Positions 35,264 to 45,048 are shown, counted from the stretch's first letter. The stretch: 64,000 nt of DNA from Haloarchaeobius sp. FL176 (GCF_024609245.1 NZ_JANJYH010000004.1:186001-250000); one strand, 5' to 3'. Notes: generated from the letters alone by a model not told the origin. Made by a program: numbers and translations.

Positions 35264-38200
35264 ATGGCACAGACAGGATCCTTGTCGAACACCCTCGAAG
35301 ACACGGTAACTCTCAGCCGTGAGCTTCGGGAAGAGGGGCAAATCGATGGCCAGGTAAAGCTCTACAACGTTGACGACGACGACGAATTCGAATCCGACGC
35401 GGACCTTTTCTTCGACCGGACGCTGATGACGCAGGGACTCCGCGAGGCGATCTCGATTCTCCGTGATTCGCTAACGGGCGATGATCCGCGCGGTACGCAC
35501 ATTCTCTACGGGCCGTACGGCAGTGGGAAGTCCCACCAGATGGTGGCGCTGTACCACTGCTTCGACGACCCCAGCGCAGCAGGTACGTGGGCAAGCGACT
35601 CGGTCGAGGGCTTCGAGACGGCACTTCCCGAGTCGGCGACTCCGGTTACAGTCGCTATGCAAAACGAGCAGTACGAGTATCTCTGGGAACCGTTTTTCGA
35701 GGCGCTCGATTACGATCCTGGAACGTTCAGCTCGGGCGGGTATCCCGATATGCAGACGATTCAGGACGCCGTCGGCGACGACACAGTCGCATTCTTCGTG
35801 GACGAACTGGAGGACTGGTTCGATACACTCCAGGGCGACCGGAAAAGTGCGAACAAAGCCTTCCTCCAGTCGCTGCTCGAATCAACGGCGCTCTCTGATC
35901 TCGAACTCTACACTATCGTCTCTGTTCTGCGTGAGGGCTCCGAGGTCCACGACATCCTGAACCGGGAACAGGCGGTCGAGGTCAACATGAACAACCAGGT
36001 GGACAAACGCGAGGTCCTTCGTCACCGCCTGATCGATTCCGTGAACGAGAACGCCGCCCGCGAGATCGTCAATGGGTACTACGACGCGTACGATCAGTCC
36101 GATCACGTCTCCATTCCCGATGACCTGCTGGCGGAGATGCACGATCTGTATCCGTTCCACCCTGTGCTTCTGGATGCGCTTGAGACGCGGTACTACGCTG
36201 ACGAGGATAACCAGAACACGCGAGGGATGATCTACCTCTTCTCGAAGGTTCTCTTGGAGATGCAGGATCAGACGGATCTGATCACGCACGGTGATATCGA
36301 CGCTATCGAGTTTGAGGACGAGCTGGCGAAGATCAACTACGAACGACTGAACGCCGCAACCGGTGACATCAAAAGCCGAATCGACACAGAGGAAGTGCCT
36401 CACGGTCGTCGTATCCTGAACACGATCCTGTTGTACTCGCTGAAGCCGAGCGAGGGCGAGGGTGCAGAGGTTTCGGAGATCGTCATGGGTGCCTACCAGA
36501 CTGGCGATCTCGTCTCCGACGTTGTCCTCAACCTCGAACGTCTCCACGGTGTCGCGTGGCATCTCCACAAGCTGAACGGAAAGTACGCGATCCGCGACCG
36601 GCAGAACCCGAACGCGCTCATCCGAAACGCGGCCGTAGACGTCTCCGAGACATCGGCGAAGGCTGAAGTCGCGGATTTCATCACCGATATCTTCGGGTCG
36701 AACGCACACCCGGTCGGATTCCGGACGAACGACATGCGAGACATCCCGGACGACCGTGAGGTCAAGGTCGTCGTGAAGGACGACCAGTGGACGAACGAGG
36801 AGGTCGAGAAAGTCATCACGAACGACGGACGTGGCCGCGAGTGGCGTAACACGCTCGTGTTCGTCCAACCCTCGGGCGACAAGGCCATCGAGTCGGGGAC
36901 ACGGTACATCGATAAGGCGCGGTACATCGAGGGCGCACGGCAGGTACTCGCCGACGAATCCCTCGATGACGAAATCCGGACGTCGATCAAGGGTATGCGG
37001 GAACAGGAGGAGAACGAACTCCGCGAAGAACTCCAGCTCCTGTACGGTGAGGTGCTTGACGGGAACGACCTGCTCAACGACTGGGGACAGATGACGCCGA
37101 TGGAACTCGACGTCTACGTTCACGATGAGGCAGAGCTGAATGCGTCGAACATCGCGGACTCAGCATCTGCCGATCCGTTTGACCTCCAGTCGGACGTCTG
37201 GGCTATCGCTGAGGACCTTCTGGAGCGACGCGGAGAAATCTCGGTTGAAGATATCTACGAGCAGTTCCTCCGCGACCCGGACCTCCCGATCCCCGGCAGT
37301 GCGAACGACGTGCTGAATGCGACCGTCAAAGCGCTCTCGGACAAACCGGTGCTCGCCCGTGACACTGGCGGGTTCCGCGATGATCTCTCCGGAAGCTCGC
37401 TGGACACCGTCCTCGTCCAGCAAGACGATGTGGACGTATGGGGCGTCGATGACGTCGAACAGGAACTGCGTCAGCGGTTCGGGAGCGGAACGACCGCGCT
37501 CGATATCGGTGACTTCGAACTAGAACTCGTTGAAGACGGCGAGATCTGGATCGACGGCGACAGCCACGACGTCGTGATGCGGGCCATCGGTCGGCTCGCT
37601 CGTGAGGAGCAGTACGTTATCGTCAAAGGGAACGAGATCCTCGATAAACCACAGTCCGACGCGACGGTCCGAGACGTCGGCGGCGCGGAGGTCGTCGGTG
37701 CGTCGTCCCTCGTAGACCGCATCGAGACGCATATCGACGACGACGGCTATGCGAACCTCGACACAATTATCGGCGAGGTCCGTGCCGAGGAGTCGGTGTT
37801 CCTGCCGCCGGATGAGACCGAGTCCGTCGCCCGCGAGGCGGTCAACGAATTCCTCGTAGACGACTACGTCCTGGAAGCCGGCGGTCGGTACCTCGGATCG
37901 CTGGGAGACCGTGACCCGACGACGGTAAAGATCGTCCCGACCGTTCCCGAACGGATCGGCGACCAGATCCTGGAGTACATCGAGGACTTGGAACCGGGTG
38001 ACCAGTTTACGGTGAACAAGGTCACAGATCGGTTCGACAGCAGTGTTACCGAGTACATGGTGCGGACGTACCTGCTGGAGAACATCGGAAAGGACGAAGA
38101 ACCCGAGTACGTCGTCAACACGACCGGCTCGGAGAAAGCCTCCGACTGGGTCCCCGGGTACCCGTTCCGGAAGGCCGACACGGAGATACCCACGTGGCGC

Positions 38201-38470
38201 TTTGAGTACAACGGCGACGACGTCGCCGCGATGCGGAGCAAGTGGCGGAACAACCACCAAACGGGAAGTGTCGATTACGGCGACGTCACGTTTATGCTGC
38301 CCGACCGCGAGGGTGTTCCCGGTGCTCTTCAGGGGACCGCCGACGTTGAGCGGACGCAAGTCAGCCTGACGCTGCGATCCGGACAGGACTACACGAAGGT
38401 CCAGGACCTGTTCGAGCGGATGCCCGAGGAGGCGTCAAGTTTGAAGATCGAGATCACCTTCCAAAAATAG
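35264..38470 (+). CDS. DUF499-family ATPase (COG1483 type) of the defence system
   Basis: 1068 residues from the ATG at 35264 (MAQTGSLSNTLEDTV). Walker A LYGPYGSGKSHQM is near residue 81 and the Walker B-like VAFFVDELEDWFD near residue 174. The order and size match the DUF499 / COG1483 AAA+ superfamily, found beside DUF1156 adenine methylases in archaeal and bacterial defence loci and related in layout to BrxC/PglY of BREX. The remaining 850 residues have repeated helical and winged-helix-like segments, including LLERRGEISVEDIYEQFL and RIETHIDDDGYANLDTIIG. It probably couples ATP hydrolysis to methylation or restriction by the neighbouring methylase and helicase. It is GC-rich and well preserved. 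Confidence 0.88.
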   Translation: MAQTGSLSNTLEDTVTLSRELREEGQIDGQVKLYNVDDDDEFESDADLFFDRTLMTQGLREAISILRDSLTGDDPRGTHILYGPYGSGKSHQMVALYHCFDDPSAAGTWASDSVEGFETALPESATPVTVAMQNEQYEYLWEPFFEALDYDPGTFSSGGYPDMQTIQDAVGDDTVAFFVDELEDWFDTLQGDRKSANKAFLQSLLESTALSDLELYTIVSVLREGSEVHDILNREQAVEVNMNNQVDKREVLRHRLIDSVNENAAREIVNGYYDAYDQSDHVSIPDDLLAEMHDLYPFHPVLLDALETRYYADEDNQNTRGMIYLFSKVLLEMQDQTDLITHGDIDAIEFEDELAKINYERLNAATGDIKSRIDTEEVPHGRRILNTILLYSLKPSEGEGAEVSEIVMGAYQTGDLVSDVVLNLERLHGVAWHLHKLNGKYAIRDRQNPNALIRNAAVDVSETSAKAEVADFITDIFGSNAHPVGFRTNDMRDIPDDREVKVVVKDDQWTNEEVEKVITNDGRGREWRNTLVFVQPSGDKAIESGTRYIDKARYIEGARQVLADESLDDEIRTSIKGMREQEENELREELQLLYGEVLDGNDLLNDWGQMTPMELDVYVHDEAELNASNIADSASADPFDLQSDVWAIAEDLLERRGEISVEDIYEQFLRDPDLPIPGSANDVLNATVKALSDKPVLARDTGGFRDDLSGSSLDTVLVQQDDVDVWGVDDVEQELRQRFGSGTTALDIGDFELELVEDGEIWIDGDSHDVVMRAIGRLAREEQYVIVKGNEILDKPQSDATVRDVGGAEVVGASSLVDRIETHIDDDGYANLDTIIGEVRAEESVFLPPDETESVAREAVNEFLVDDYVLEAGGRYLGSLGDRDPTTVKIVPTVPERIGDQILEYIEDLEPGDQFTVNKVTDRFDSSVTEYMVRTYLLENIGKDEEPEYVVNTTGSEKASDWVPGYPFRKADTEIPTWRFEYNGDDVAAMRSKWRNNHQTGSVDYGDVTFMLPDREGVPGALQGTADVERTQVSLTLRSGQDYTKVQDLFERMPEEASSLKIEITFQK

Positions 38471-38543
38471 CCATAAAATAATTTCTCTGTCATTTCTCAA
38501 ACTCACACTACTGTTTAGCGTAGCCATTAGTCGTTATTGGACT

Positions 38544-39749
38544 CTAATCCTCTTCTGAGTCGAGATCCCACGTCAAAATGTGTTCTCCATCTTCGAATCG
38601 AGACACTCTCCGAAACTGACGCAGACGAGTGTGACCATACTCCTCGGGTTCGGGAATATCCTCATCGGATCGATATCGATAGACTTCAAAATGCGATCCA
38701 ACGATCTCGTTTCCATCTTTCGCCCAGAGGGGAACTATCTGTATCCAATCCACAGTACTGTACGTTGACCAGTCCGTAGACTCGATCTCGCTCTTTAACC
38801 GTTGATCAAGTTCCTCTTCAGATGTACGGAGGTTCTGATTTCCATAGACAATCTGACTCGGGCACCACTTGGAATCCCTCTCCAACCGAGAGCGCTCAAC
38901 ATCGGCTTCAATGGAATGTTCTGTGAGGAGATTCTCAACCTGCCGTATCTCGGCTTCTGATGCACCGGGCTCCACAAGAATCCTGTTGATGACTGTATCT
39001 GATTCGAACGACGCGAACTCCTTCTCATCGTAATCGGGGAGCGGGAACTCTTCATCTGGGTCGTCTCGGATGTCCACGATTGGGTATCCACCTCCAACAA
39101 GGGCTATGCGAAATTCATTTTCCCACGAATAGTCTAAACCCTTGAAGAAGTACGTCTCCGGCGGAGAATTGGGGATTGTGTCTCGTTTTCGATCGATATA
39201 CCTAACCATCCCTATGTACACTTCTGCATCAGTGTGGAGATGTCGCCATATCTGATTGACGGTGGTCTCGATTGCGACACCCAGCTCCCCCGTCCCGAAT
39301 TTCTCCCAGTGTTCGGGGGTCTCATCGGTTCCGAGCCGCCAACACGAGAGGAAGTATTGTGATTGAGTATTCTGACGGAACCTCTCCATACCAGCTGAGA
39401 CATTCATCTTACTCCCGTCCTGTAATATGGGCTGCTCGCTGGCCGATTGCACCCGCTCTCTGGTACGAACTTCTTCAGTTACCTGACCTTCTTCGGGGTC
39501 ATCATCCGCATAGCTCGCTGCCGGACCGAAGTATAGTTCGCCTTCTTCAAGCGTTTTCTCGAACCACTCCAACCCAGTATAGCGACGAATCACCATCTGG
39601 TTCGAGGGTAGCGTCCACACCGTATTCCGATAGGCGACCGGATAGGGAACACCCGGTGGCCCAGATACCTCTTCATTGCCTGAGGTACCCTCCGAACTCT
39701 TGTCTGCGCTCTCACCTAGCGACTGCTCGGGGTCTGCTTCGTCACTCAT
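38544..39749 (-). CDS. DUF2971-containing protein
   Basis: 401 residues from the ATG at 39749 (MSDEADPEQSLGESADKSSE); an ATG at 39776 is possible. After a 50-residue acidic linker, the segment MVIRRYTGLEWFEKTLEEGELYF is followed by FLSCWRLGTDETPEHWEKFGTGELGVAIE, then YIGMVRYIDR and FFKGLDYSWENEFRIAL. These are the successive motifs of DUF2971, a domain found in prophages and defence islands with unproven enzymatic role. The last 130 residues contain a second, separate domain (WSTYSTVDWIQIVPLWAKDG and onward). It is antisense between the ATPase and methylase genes, which suggests a later insertion or an auxiliary effector. Confidence 0.75.
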   Translation of the reverse strand: MSDEADPEQSLGESADKSSEGTSGNEEVSGPPGVPYPVAYRNTVWTLPSNQMVIRRYTGLEWFEKTLEEGELYFGPAASYADDDPEEGQVTEEVRTRERVQSASEQPILQDGSKMNVSAGMERFRQNTQSQYFLSCWRLGTDETPEHWEKFGTGELGVAIETTVNQIWRHLHTDAEVYIGMVRYIDRKRDTIPNSPPETYFFKGLDYSWENEFRIALVGGGYPIVDIRDDPDEEFPLPDYDEKEFASFESDTVINRILVEPGASEAEIRQVENLLTEHSIEADVERSRLERDSKWCPSQIVYGNQNLRTSEEELDQRLKSEIESTDWSTYSTVDWIQIVPLWAKDGNEIVGSHFEVYRYRSDEDIPEPEEYGHTRLRQFRRVSRFEDGEHILTWDLDSEED

Positions 39750-39873
39750 ATTCTCAGATTGTGGTGATCGGTGCATGAAGATTACTGCCACTTCTACATA
39801 TTGCGCGTTCCTCGTTGGATGAGAGCGGGCACACTTATGTGGCTCGTACACAATCGCTTCTACATACTGAATA

Positions 39874-42561
39874 ATGTCTGAGCAATCTGGATCTTCACAG
39901 GGTCGGCAGGAGCGGACAGAACTCCCCATTGAGCGTGGATTCCCCATTGAGCGTGTCAACGAGCTCGCCGAGAAAGAAGGTCGGGCAAAAATGCACTACC
40001 GACCGAACTACACGATGCACAAGTGGTGGGCACGGAGACTCGGTTGTGTCTTCCGTGCCATCTCTCTTTACAGCCTGCTTGACGATCCGGAAAAGGTCTC
40101 AGTTTTCGAACCCGGTCACGAGAGTGGGACACTGGCAGATTACGGCGACGAAGCCGAGAACGCAACCGTCGATATCGCGTCGCTCATCGATGGAGTCAAT
40201 ATGTCGGATCCAGAGAGTCTGTGGGAACTCTACTCAAAGGACGTTCGCGTTGAGGACAAGAAGATTCTAGACCCATTTATGGGTGGCGGCACCTCACTCA
40301 TGGAAGCTTCTCGATTCGGTGCTGAATGCCATGGTAATGATTTGAATCCAGTTGCATGGTATATAACAAGCAAAGAAATCGATGCAGGGACAACAAATCT
40401 TGGAGAACTAAACAATGCTTTTGATAGAGTGAAAGGCAAAATCGCTGACGATATTCAGAGTTATTATAAGACCGAATGTCCGAATGGGGATCATGAAGCA
40501 GATGTCATGTATTTCTTTTGGGTCCGTCAATTAGATTGTGTTTCTTGTCAAAATACGGTGTCCCTTTTTAAAGATTATCGGCTGGGAAAATCAAGATATG
40601 GGCAAGATGGTTATGAAGTACTCTGCCCAGACTGTCATTCAATAGTACATACGGAGGACTGGAGAAGCCAGACCTCATGTGACGACTGTGCAGCTAGTTT
40701 TGTGCCGCAAGAAGGAAATTATAATCGAGGAAATTATAGCTGTCCTGACTGTGGTCAAAAGTATCGGGTTACAGACGCAATTCAAGAACAAGGAGGATAT
40801 AATCAACAGCTGTGCGCTATTGAATATTATTGTAGTACCTGTGATGAAGACGGACTAGATAGATGCGATTATAAAAATTATAAGAGTGTAGACGAGTTCG
40901 ATTTGAAGTTAGTACAAGAAGCGAATCAAGAATGGAATAACTCTGAGGAGCTGAAAGAATATATCCCCCAAGAATCTATTCCAGAGGGTGCTATTACTGC
41001 AACTGTTGATGGAAGCCAATCTTCGTCCGTAACCGGAAACAACGTCTTCCAACACAATTTCAATAATTGGTCAGATATGTTTAACAGTCGCCAATTATTG
41101 TCGCTAGCAAAAATAATGAAAGCTATAGATGAAATTGAAAATCAAAATACATCTGAATTTCTCCTGCTTGCCCTGACCGAATCTTTAAATTATAACAATA
41201 TGATGAGTGGGTACCAAGCATCGTATAACAAAGCAACAAACCTGTTTAAATCAAACTCTTTTGAACCACCGGTTCTTCCAGTTGAGATAAATGTATGGGG
41301 GTCAGAATATGGTGCTGGTAGCTTTTCAGCGATGTGGGATATGGTAGTGTCAGGAGTTGAATATTCGAATGCTCCCACTGAAAGGTATATAGAAAATGGA
41401 GAAACTCACGAGACTGAACCGTTCAGCCAGCCTCTCGGTAATAATTGCAAGGTTACATGTGGTGATATGAGGGAAATGTCTACAGATTCAGACTACGATG
41501 CGATAATCACAGATCCACCGTATTACGATAATGTTATTTACTCCGAATTATCAGATTTCTTTTATGTGTGGCAAAGAGTCCTTCTAAAGGACGAATACAA
41601 AGAATTTGAGCCAGAGATGACGCCACGACAAGAGAGTATTGTTGCCAATCCCGCTCTAAACAAAGGGGCAGAGGAGTTTGAGACCGAACTAGGGCAGGCA
41701 TTTAGTGTTCTCAGAAACAGCTTGAAAGAAGATGGTGTACTGACATTCACATACCACCACAGTGATTCCGATTCTTGGGGAGAACTACTTACTTCTGTCT
41801 GTAACTCTGGTTTCATAGTTACTGCAACGTACCCGATTAGTGCAGACATTCAAAAGTTCATAAAGGGTGAGGCTGTTTCATTCGATATCGTAGTTGTGGC
41901 GCGTCCAATTAATGAAACAGAACCGGTATCTTGGAATTCCCTCAGGCGTGACATCTACCGCACAGCCCGGCGGACACGTCAGCAACTCGAAGAGACTCGT
42001 GATCTCTCACGGGGCGACATAGGCGTGATGGAGATGGGTGCATGTTTCCGCGAGTACTCCAAGCATCACGGGAAAGTCCAGCGCGACGGCGAGATCATGA
42101 ACGCGAAGGAGGTTGTCCAGGAGATATACGGCATCATCCAGGAAGCCAGCGACATCGGCGTCGAAGACGTGTTCATCGACCTGCTCGACACGTCGAACCC
42201 CTCCTTCGACGACGTCAACAAGCTCTGCCGTGGGACGAACGCTACGCCGGAGGATCTGAAAGAGACGCACCTATACAACCAGGACGACGGCTTCGAACTC
42301 GGCACCTGGGACAACGAGAAGCGCCAGGCCTACATCCAGGAGCGCGTCAACGGCGACGGCGGCGAACACCTCTCGAACCTCGACAAACTCCAGTTCCTCC
42401 GGTACCGCTATGAGAAGGGGCAGGCGGTCCAGAACTATGTTGAGAAGTGGGACGTCGATGACGACCTGCGCGAACTCGCCGGTCGGCTTGCCGACGTGAC
42501 CGGCGACGACACGTACACGCGCGTGCTCGGGGATCGGGACATCACGAGCTACGGCGAATAG
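39874..42561 (+). CDS. DUF1156 adenine-specific DNA methylase with zinc ribbon
   Basis: 895 residues. N terminus: the DUF1156 signature FPIERVNELAEKEGRAKMHY, then HKWWARRLG. AdoMet motif I is ILDPFMGGGTSLMEA (residues 131-145) and catalytic motif IV is DPPYYDN (about 547-553), an N6-adenine type. Between them lie four CxxC pairs, including CVSC, CPDC and CDDC, of the zinc-ribbon region. Residues 150-690 (bases about 40320-41940) are coded with much lower GC than the ends: a hand count gives 33% at 41041-41100, against 55% at 40081-40140 and 68% at 42301-42360. This implies exchange of the recognition region. It works with the upstream ATPase and helicase to mark self DNA, by analogy. Confidence 0.9.
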   Translation: MSEQSGSSQGRQERTELPIERGFPIERVNELAEKEGRAKMHYRPNYTMHKWWARRLGCVFRAISLYSLLDDPEKVSVFEPGHESGTLADYGDEAENATVDIASLIDGVNMSDPESLWELYSKDVRVEDKKILDPFMGGGTSLMEASRFGAECHGNDLNPVAWYITSKEIDAGTTNLGELNNAFDRVKGKIADDIQSYYKTECPNGDHEADVMYFFWVRQLDCVSCQNTVSLFKDYRLGKSRYGQDGYEVLCPDCHSIVHTEDWRSQTSCDDCAASFVPQEGNYNRGNYSCPDCGQKYRVTDAIQEQGGYNQQLCAIEYYCSTCDEDGLDRCDYKNYKSVDEFDLKLVQEANQEWNNSEELKEYIPQESIPEGAITATVDGSQSSSVTGNNVFQHNFNNWSDMFNSRQLLSLAKIMKAIDEIENQNTSEFLLLALTESLNYNNMMSGYQASYNKATNLFKSNSFEPPVLPVEINVWGSEYGAGSFSAMWDMVVSGVEYSNAPTERYIENGETHETEPFSQPLGNNCKVTCGDMREMSTDSDYDAIITDPPYYDNVIYSELSDFFYVWQRVLLKDEYKEFEPEMTPRQESIVANPALNKGAEEFETELGQAFSVLRNSLKEDGVLTFTYHHSDSDSWGELLTSVCNSGFIVTATYPISADIQKFIKGEAVSFDIVVVARPINETEPVSWNSLRRDIYRTARRTRQQLEETRDLSRGDIGVMEMGACFREYSKHHGKVQRDGEIMNAKEVVQEIYGIIQEASDIGVEDVFIDLLDTSNPSFDDVNKLCRGTNATPEDLKETHLYNQDDGFELGTWDNEKRQAYIQERVNGDGGEHLSNLDKLQFLRYRYEKGQAVQNYVEKWDVDDDLRELAGRLADVTGDDTYTRVLGDRDITSYGE

Positions 42562-42953
42562 GATCCCCGAAGCTGACCGCGAAGGCAATTCCCGCTGGCG
42601 CTTTTCGATAAACCATTTCGAGACTCTCGCTGGGAGTGCTTCTGTTGCTTGCCGTAGCCCATCTTCCTACGGACTGTCTAAGGCGAGTCGGCGATATGGT
42701 CGTACTGTGAGCCTGCTTCCCGGACTCTGAATCCGAATATTGGCCATATAGACGCTATTGGGTCGATACCACGGTGTTCTCTGGGCAGAGGTTTTTACGC
42801 ACCTGGTTATTTGACCCATTCCCAGAATGGTAGCAAAACAACACCTCGCAACGGCGGGCCGTCCGCGAATGTGGTCAAGAATTGACTCTGCCCGCCTTCT
42901 GAATCGAAGAGCTCGATCAGTCGTTTTCTCGCGCGTAAGGAGTGGTGGTTGTG
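42562..42953. other. Gene-free stretch after the methylase
   Basis: No promoter or gene that I can support except the start region of the next gene (ggtggttgtg just before 42954). Short frames on either strand have no family resemblance. Confidence 0.45.
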
Positions 42954-43490
42954 ATGAGTGACACTGATCATCGCGTCATATTTGTGGAGTCCATCCAACC
43001 GTACTGCACGTTCCCGATCTCTCAGAATGAACGAGATACCCTCCTTCGGAATGTGACCAGAGAGATGGACAAGCAACGCTCAGATCCGACCAGGGACAGT
43101 GTAGCGACGTGGTTGCAAAACCTGCGGCCCGTGATTGAGAAGCCCGTTTCGATACTTCAGCTTGATATGTCGGACCACTCGAATCTGTCCACCCTCCTTA
43201 CCCAGGTGATGGACTCAGACGATCTCTTGGATCGATTCCGGGCGGCGACTCCTGAGTGTCACTGGTGTGGCGATTCTGCCGACCGGCAGCTCGATTTCCA
43301 TGACTACTATCTCGTATTGGTCTGTAGCGAGTGCCTCGCAACGATTGATTCGCCGGATGGCCACCATCTTCTAGAGGATCTCGATCCCACGATCACTCCT
43401 GCGACGACAATCGACTGTCAGGATGGATCCACCCACCAGAGAACGAGTGAACAACAGTCCACCCTATTACAATTCAATACATCGGACTAA
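42954..43490 (+). CDS. Hypothetical zinc-knuckle protein
   Basis: 178 residues from the ATG at 42954 (MSDTDHRVIFVESIQPYCTF). The N-terminal half is helical. The C-terminal half has CHWCGDSADRQLDFHD and CSECLATID, two CxxC pairs about 25 residues apart, which could be a treble-clef or HNH-like knuckle; the H residues of a true HNH motif are not in place. No family recognised. It lies between the methylase and the toxin-antitoxin pair, with 85 bases to the latter. Confidence 0.55.
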   Translation: MSDTDHRVIFVESIQPYCTFPISQNERDTLLRNVTREMDKQRSDPTRDSVATWLQNLRPVIEKPVSILQLDMSDHSNLSTLLTQVMDSDDLLDRFRAATPECHWCGDSADRQLDFHDYYLVLVCSECLATIDSPDGHHLLEDLDPTITPATTIDCQDGSTHQRTSEQQSTLLQFNTSD

Positions 43491-43544
43491 CGCCGACCAC
43501 GGCGGAGTTCACGATATCTAACTCGGATTATTACGTGTGGAAAA

Positions 43545-43552
43545 GATTTATT
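43545..43552 (+). promoter_or_regulatory. TATA box of the toxin-antitoxin operon
   Basis: gatttatt centred 28 bases before the ATG at 43576, so the transcript is probably leaderless. Confidence 0.55.
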
Positions 43553-43575
43553 CCCCCTTAGGGCGGAGACTGTGT

Positions 43576-44151
43576 ATGGAAGAACCGCGCGAGGAACTGA
43601 AGGCCGATGCCGATGAGCGTGCTGAGGCACCCGACTTCGAGGCCTTGACTCCCCCAGATGAGTTGGTTCGCGGCGACCGAACGCGGGACGATTTCTTCGA
43701 CGCGGTCCTCGCACTTGACAGTCCAGCGACGGCGAACGACGTCGCCGAACTCGCGGGACATGGTGTCGATGCCGCACGCGAATATCTGGACTGGTTCGAA
43801 CGGATGGGGATCGTAACTCAAGTCACAGAATCACCGGCGACCTACGAGCGGAATCAAGAATATCTGAACTGGCGGCGGGTTCAGAAACTCCGGCAGGACT
43901 ACGCCACAGAAGAACTTCTTGACCTTCTCAAGGCGGAGTCGGAGCGTGCAGAGACGCTGGAAGGAGAATTCGACGTCGAATCACCGGATGAGATCTCGAT
44001 TTCCCGCTATGCGAGCGAGACTGACCAGTCCATCGAAGACGTCTGGGAGCGTCTCTCCGCGTGGCAAACAGCACGTCGTCGGGTGGCGCTGCTCGAACGA
44101 GCCCTCACGACCGAGTCCAGTGACGGCGCTGATCTACAGTCTGCGGTATGA
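43576..44151 (+). CDS. DUF7342 HTH protein, probable antitoxin
   Basis: 191 residues, MEEPREELKADADERAEAPD and onward. LTPPDELVRGDRTRDDFFDA, then ANDVAELAGHGVDAAREYLDWFERMGIV (a winged helix) and the segment ESPATYERNQEYLNWRRVQKL closely follow the haloarchaeal family I know as DUF7342. It is almost always found just before a DUF6516/TumE-like gene, as here (the next start overlaps by 4 bases). It likely neutralises the partner and represses the operon. Confidence 0.85.
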   Translation: MEEPREELKADADERAEAPDFEALTPPDELVRGDRTRDDFFDAVLALDSPATANDVAELAGHGVDAAREYLDWFERMGIVTQVTESPATYERNQEYLNWRRVQKLRQDYATEELLDLLKAESERAETLEGEFDVESPDEISISRYASETDQSIEDVWERLSAWQTARRRVALLERALTTESSDGADLQSAV

Positions 44152-44591
44152 GCGGCGGCGACGAAAATTCGGCTGACTCACTTAGCGGTGCGCCGATTGA
44201 TTTCGACCGACTTGACGCTATTCGAGAACGGTTCTCGGCTGATGACCGCTTCAAACGAACCGATGAGCAACCGGCGTTTGCTCCGGACCGCCTGGTGTGC
44301 GTGTACGACCGACGGTTCTACCCAGAACGAGTTCGTGGTGCTCGACTAGAAATTGCCTGGTTCGAGAATGGAGACTTCTCGCTACACTATCACGAAGAAC
44401 ACGACACCAGTGAGTTCGATCATCGATGGGATAGGCATCCATCTGGTCACAACACCCGTGATCATGTCCATCCAGGCCCTAACGCACCGACGCCGGGTGA
44501 CGACACGTCACACCCAATCGACTGGCGAGATGTTCTCTCGATGGCGCTCTCTGAAATCGAAGAACGCCAGCGTGCCTTCTGGGAGGAGTAG
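44148..44591 (+). CDS. TumE-like (DUF6516) toxin candidate
   Basis: 147 residues. RLEIAWFENGDFSLHYHEEHDTSEFDHRWDRHP, followed by HNTRDHVHP and DWRDVLSMALSEIEERQRAF, matches the haloarchaeal TumE/DUF6516 layout with the conserved R-W-D-H-H residues. The ATG overlaps the antitoxin stop (ATGA), which gives translational coupling. TumE family toxins are thought to act on RNA or nucleotides. The specific target is unknown. Confidence 0.8.
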   Translation: MSGGDENSADSLSGAPIDFDRLDAIRERFSADDRFKRTDEQPAFAPDRLVCVYDRRFYPERVRGARLEIAWFENGDFSLHYHEEHDTSEFDHRWDRHPSGHNTRDHVHPGPNAPTPGDDTSHPIDWRDVLSMALSEIEERQRAFWEE

Positions 44592-44660
44592 GACTTTCGT
44601 AGAGATGCGTGACTACGCTAACATATCCATTTTTGTCCCTTCGGAGACGTTGTCTGCGTA

Positions 44661-45044
44661 ATGGCAGGCCCCGGACAGATACCTGGACAGTACAACCTCG
44701 TTATCGATGGTGCCTACGAGACCTTCGAGCACCAGATCCCCGTGAAAGATTTCCTCCAGCGGCTCACGGAAGACGACGTTCCTGAGACGGTAAGTGTCGT
44801 CGGACTCGCAGATGCTCTGGCCGACGATGACTTGGCGAATGAACTTGCTCGTGAGATGGACCGACGTGCGAACGATTTGGAGTACCAGAGTCCCACGGTA
44901 CAGTTCGTCGTCGAAGGATCGTTCCACCGAAGCGGGAAGACCTACGACCTCCGGTACGACGACGAACTCTACTCGCTCCAGCAGGTCTTCGGTCCGCAAC
45001 TCGATCGGAAAGAGGACGGGAAATGGCTTGTCGCGCCGTTCTAA
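44661..45044 (+). CDS. Hypothetical protein next to McrBC
   Basis: 127 residues, MAGPGQIPGQYNLVIDGAYE and onward; mostly beta with SPTVQFVVEGSFHRSGKTYDLRY in the second half. No known motif. It converges with mcrC (4 bases between stops) and follows the toxin-antitoxin pair by 69 bases. Could be a third member of that unit or independent. Confidence 0.6.
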   Translation: MAGPGQIPGQYNLVIDGAYETFEHQIPVKDFLQRLTEDDVPETVSVVGLADALADDDLANELAREMDRRANDLEYQSPTVQFVVEGSFHRSGKTYDLRYDDELYSLQQVFGPQLDRKEDGKWLVAPF

Positions 45045-45048
45045 GGCA

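Noticed and set aside
35882-37123. 413-codon minus-strand frame opposite the DUF499 ATPase
   Set aside because: Antisense to a clear ATPase with intact Walker motifs; valine/aspartate-rich shadow pattern.
42807-43076. 89-codon minus-strand frame
   Set aside because: Overlaps the 42954 gene antisense and has no motif.
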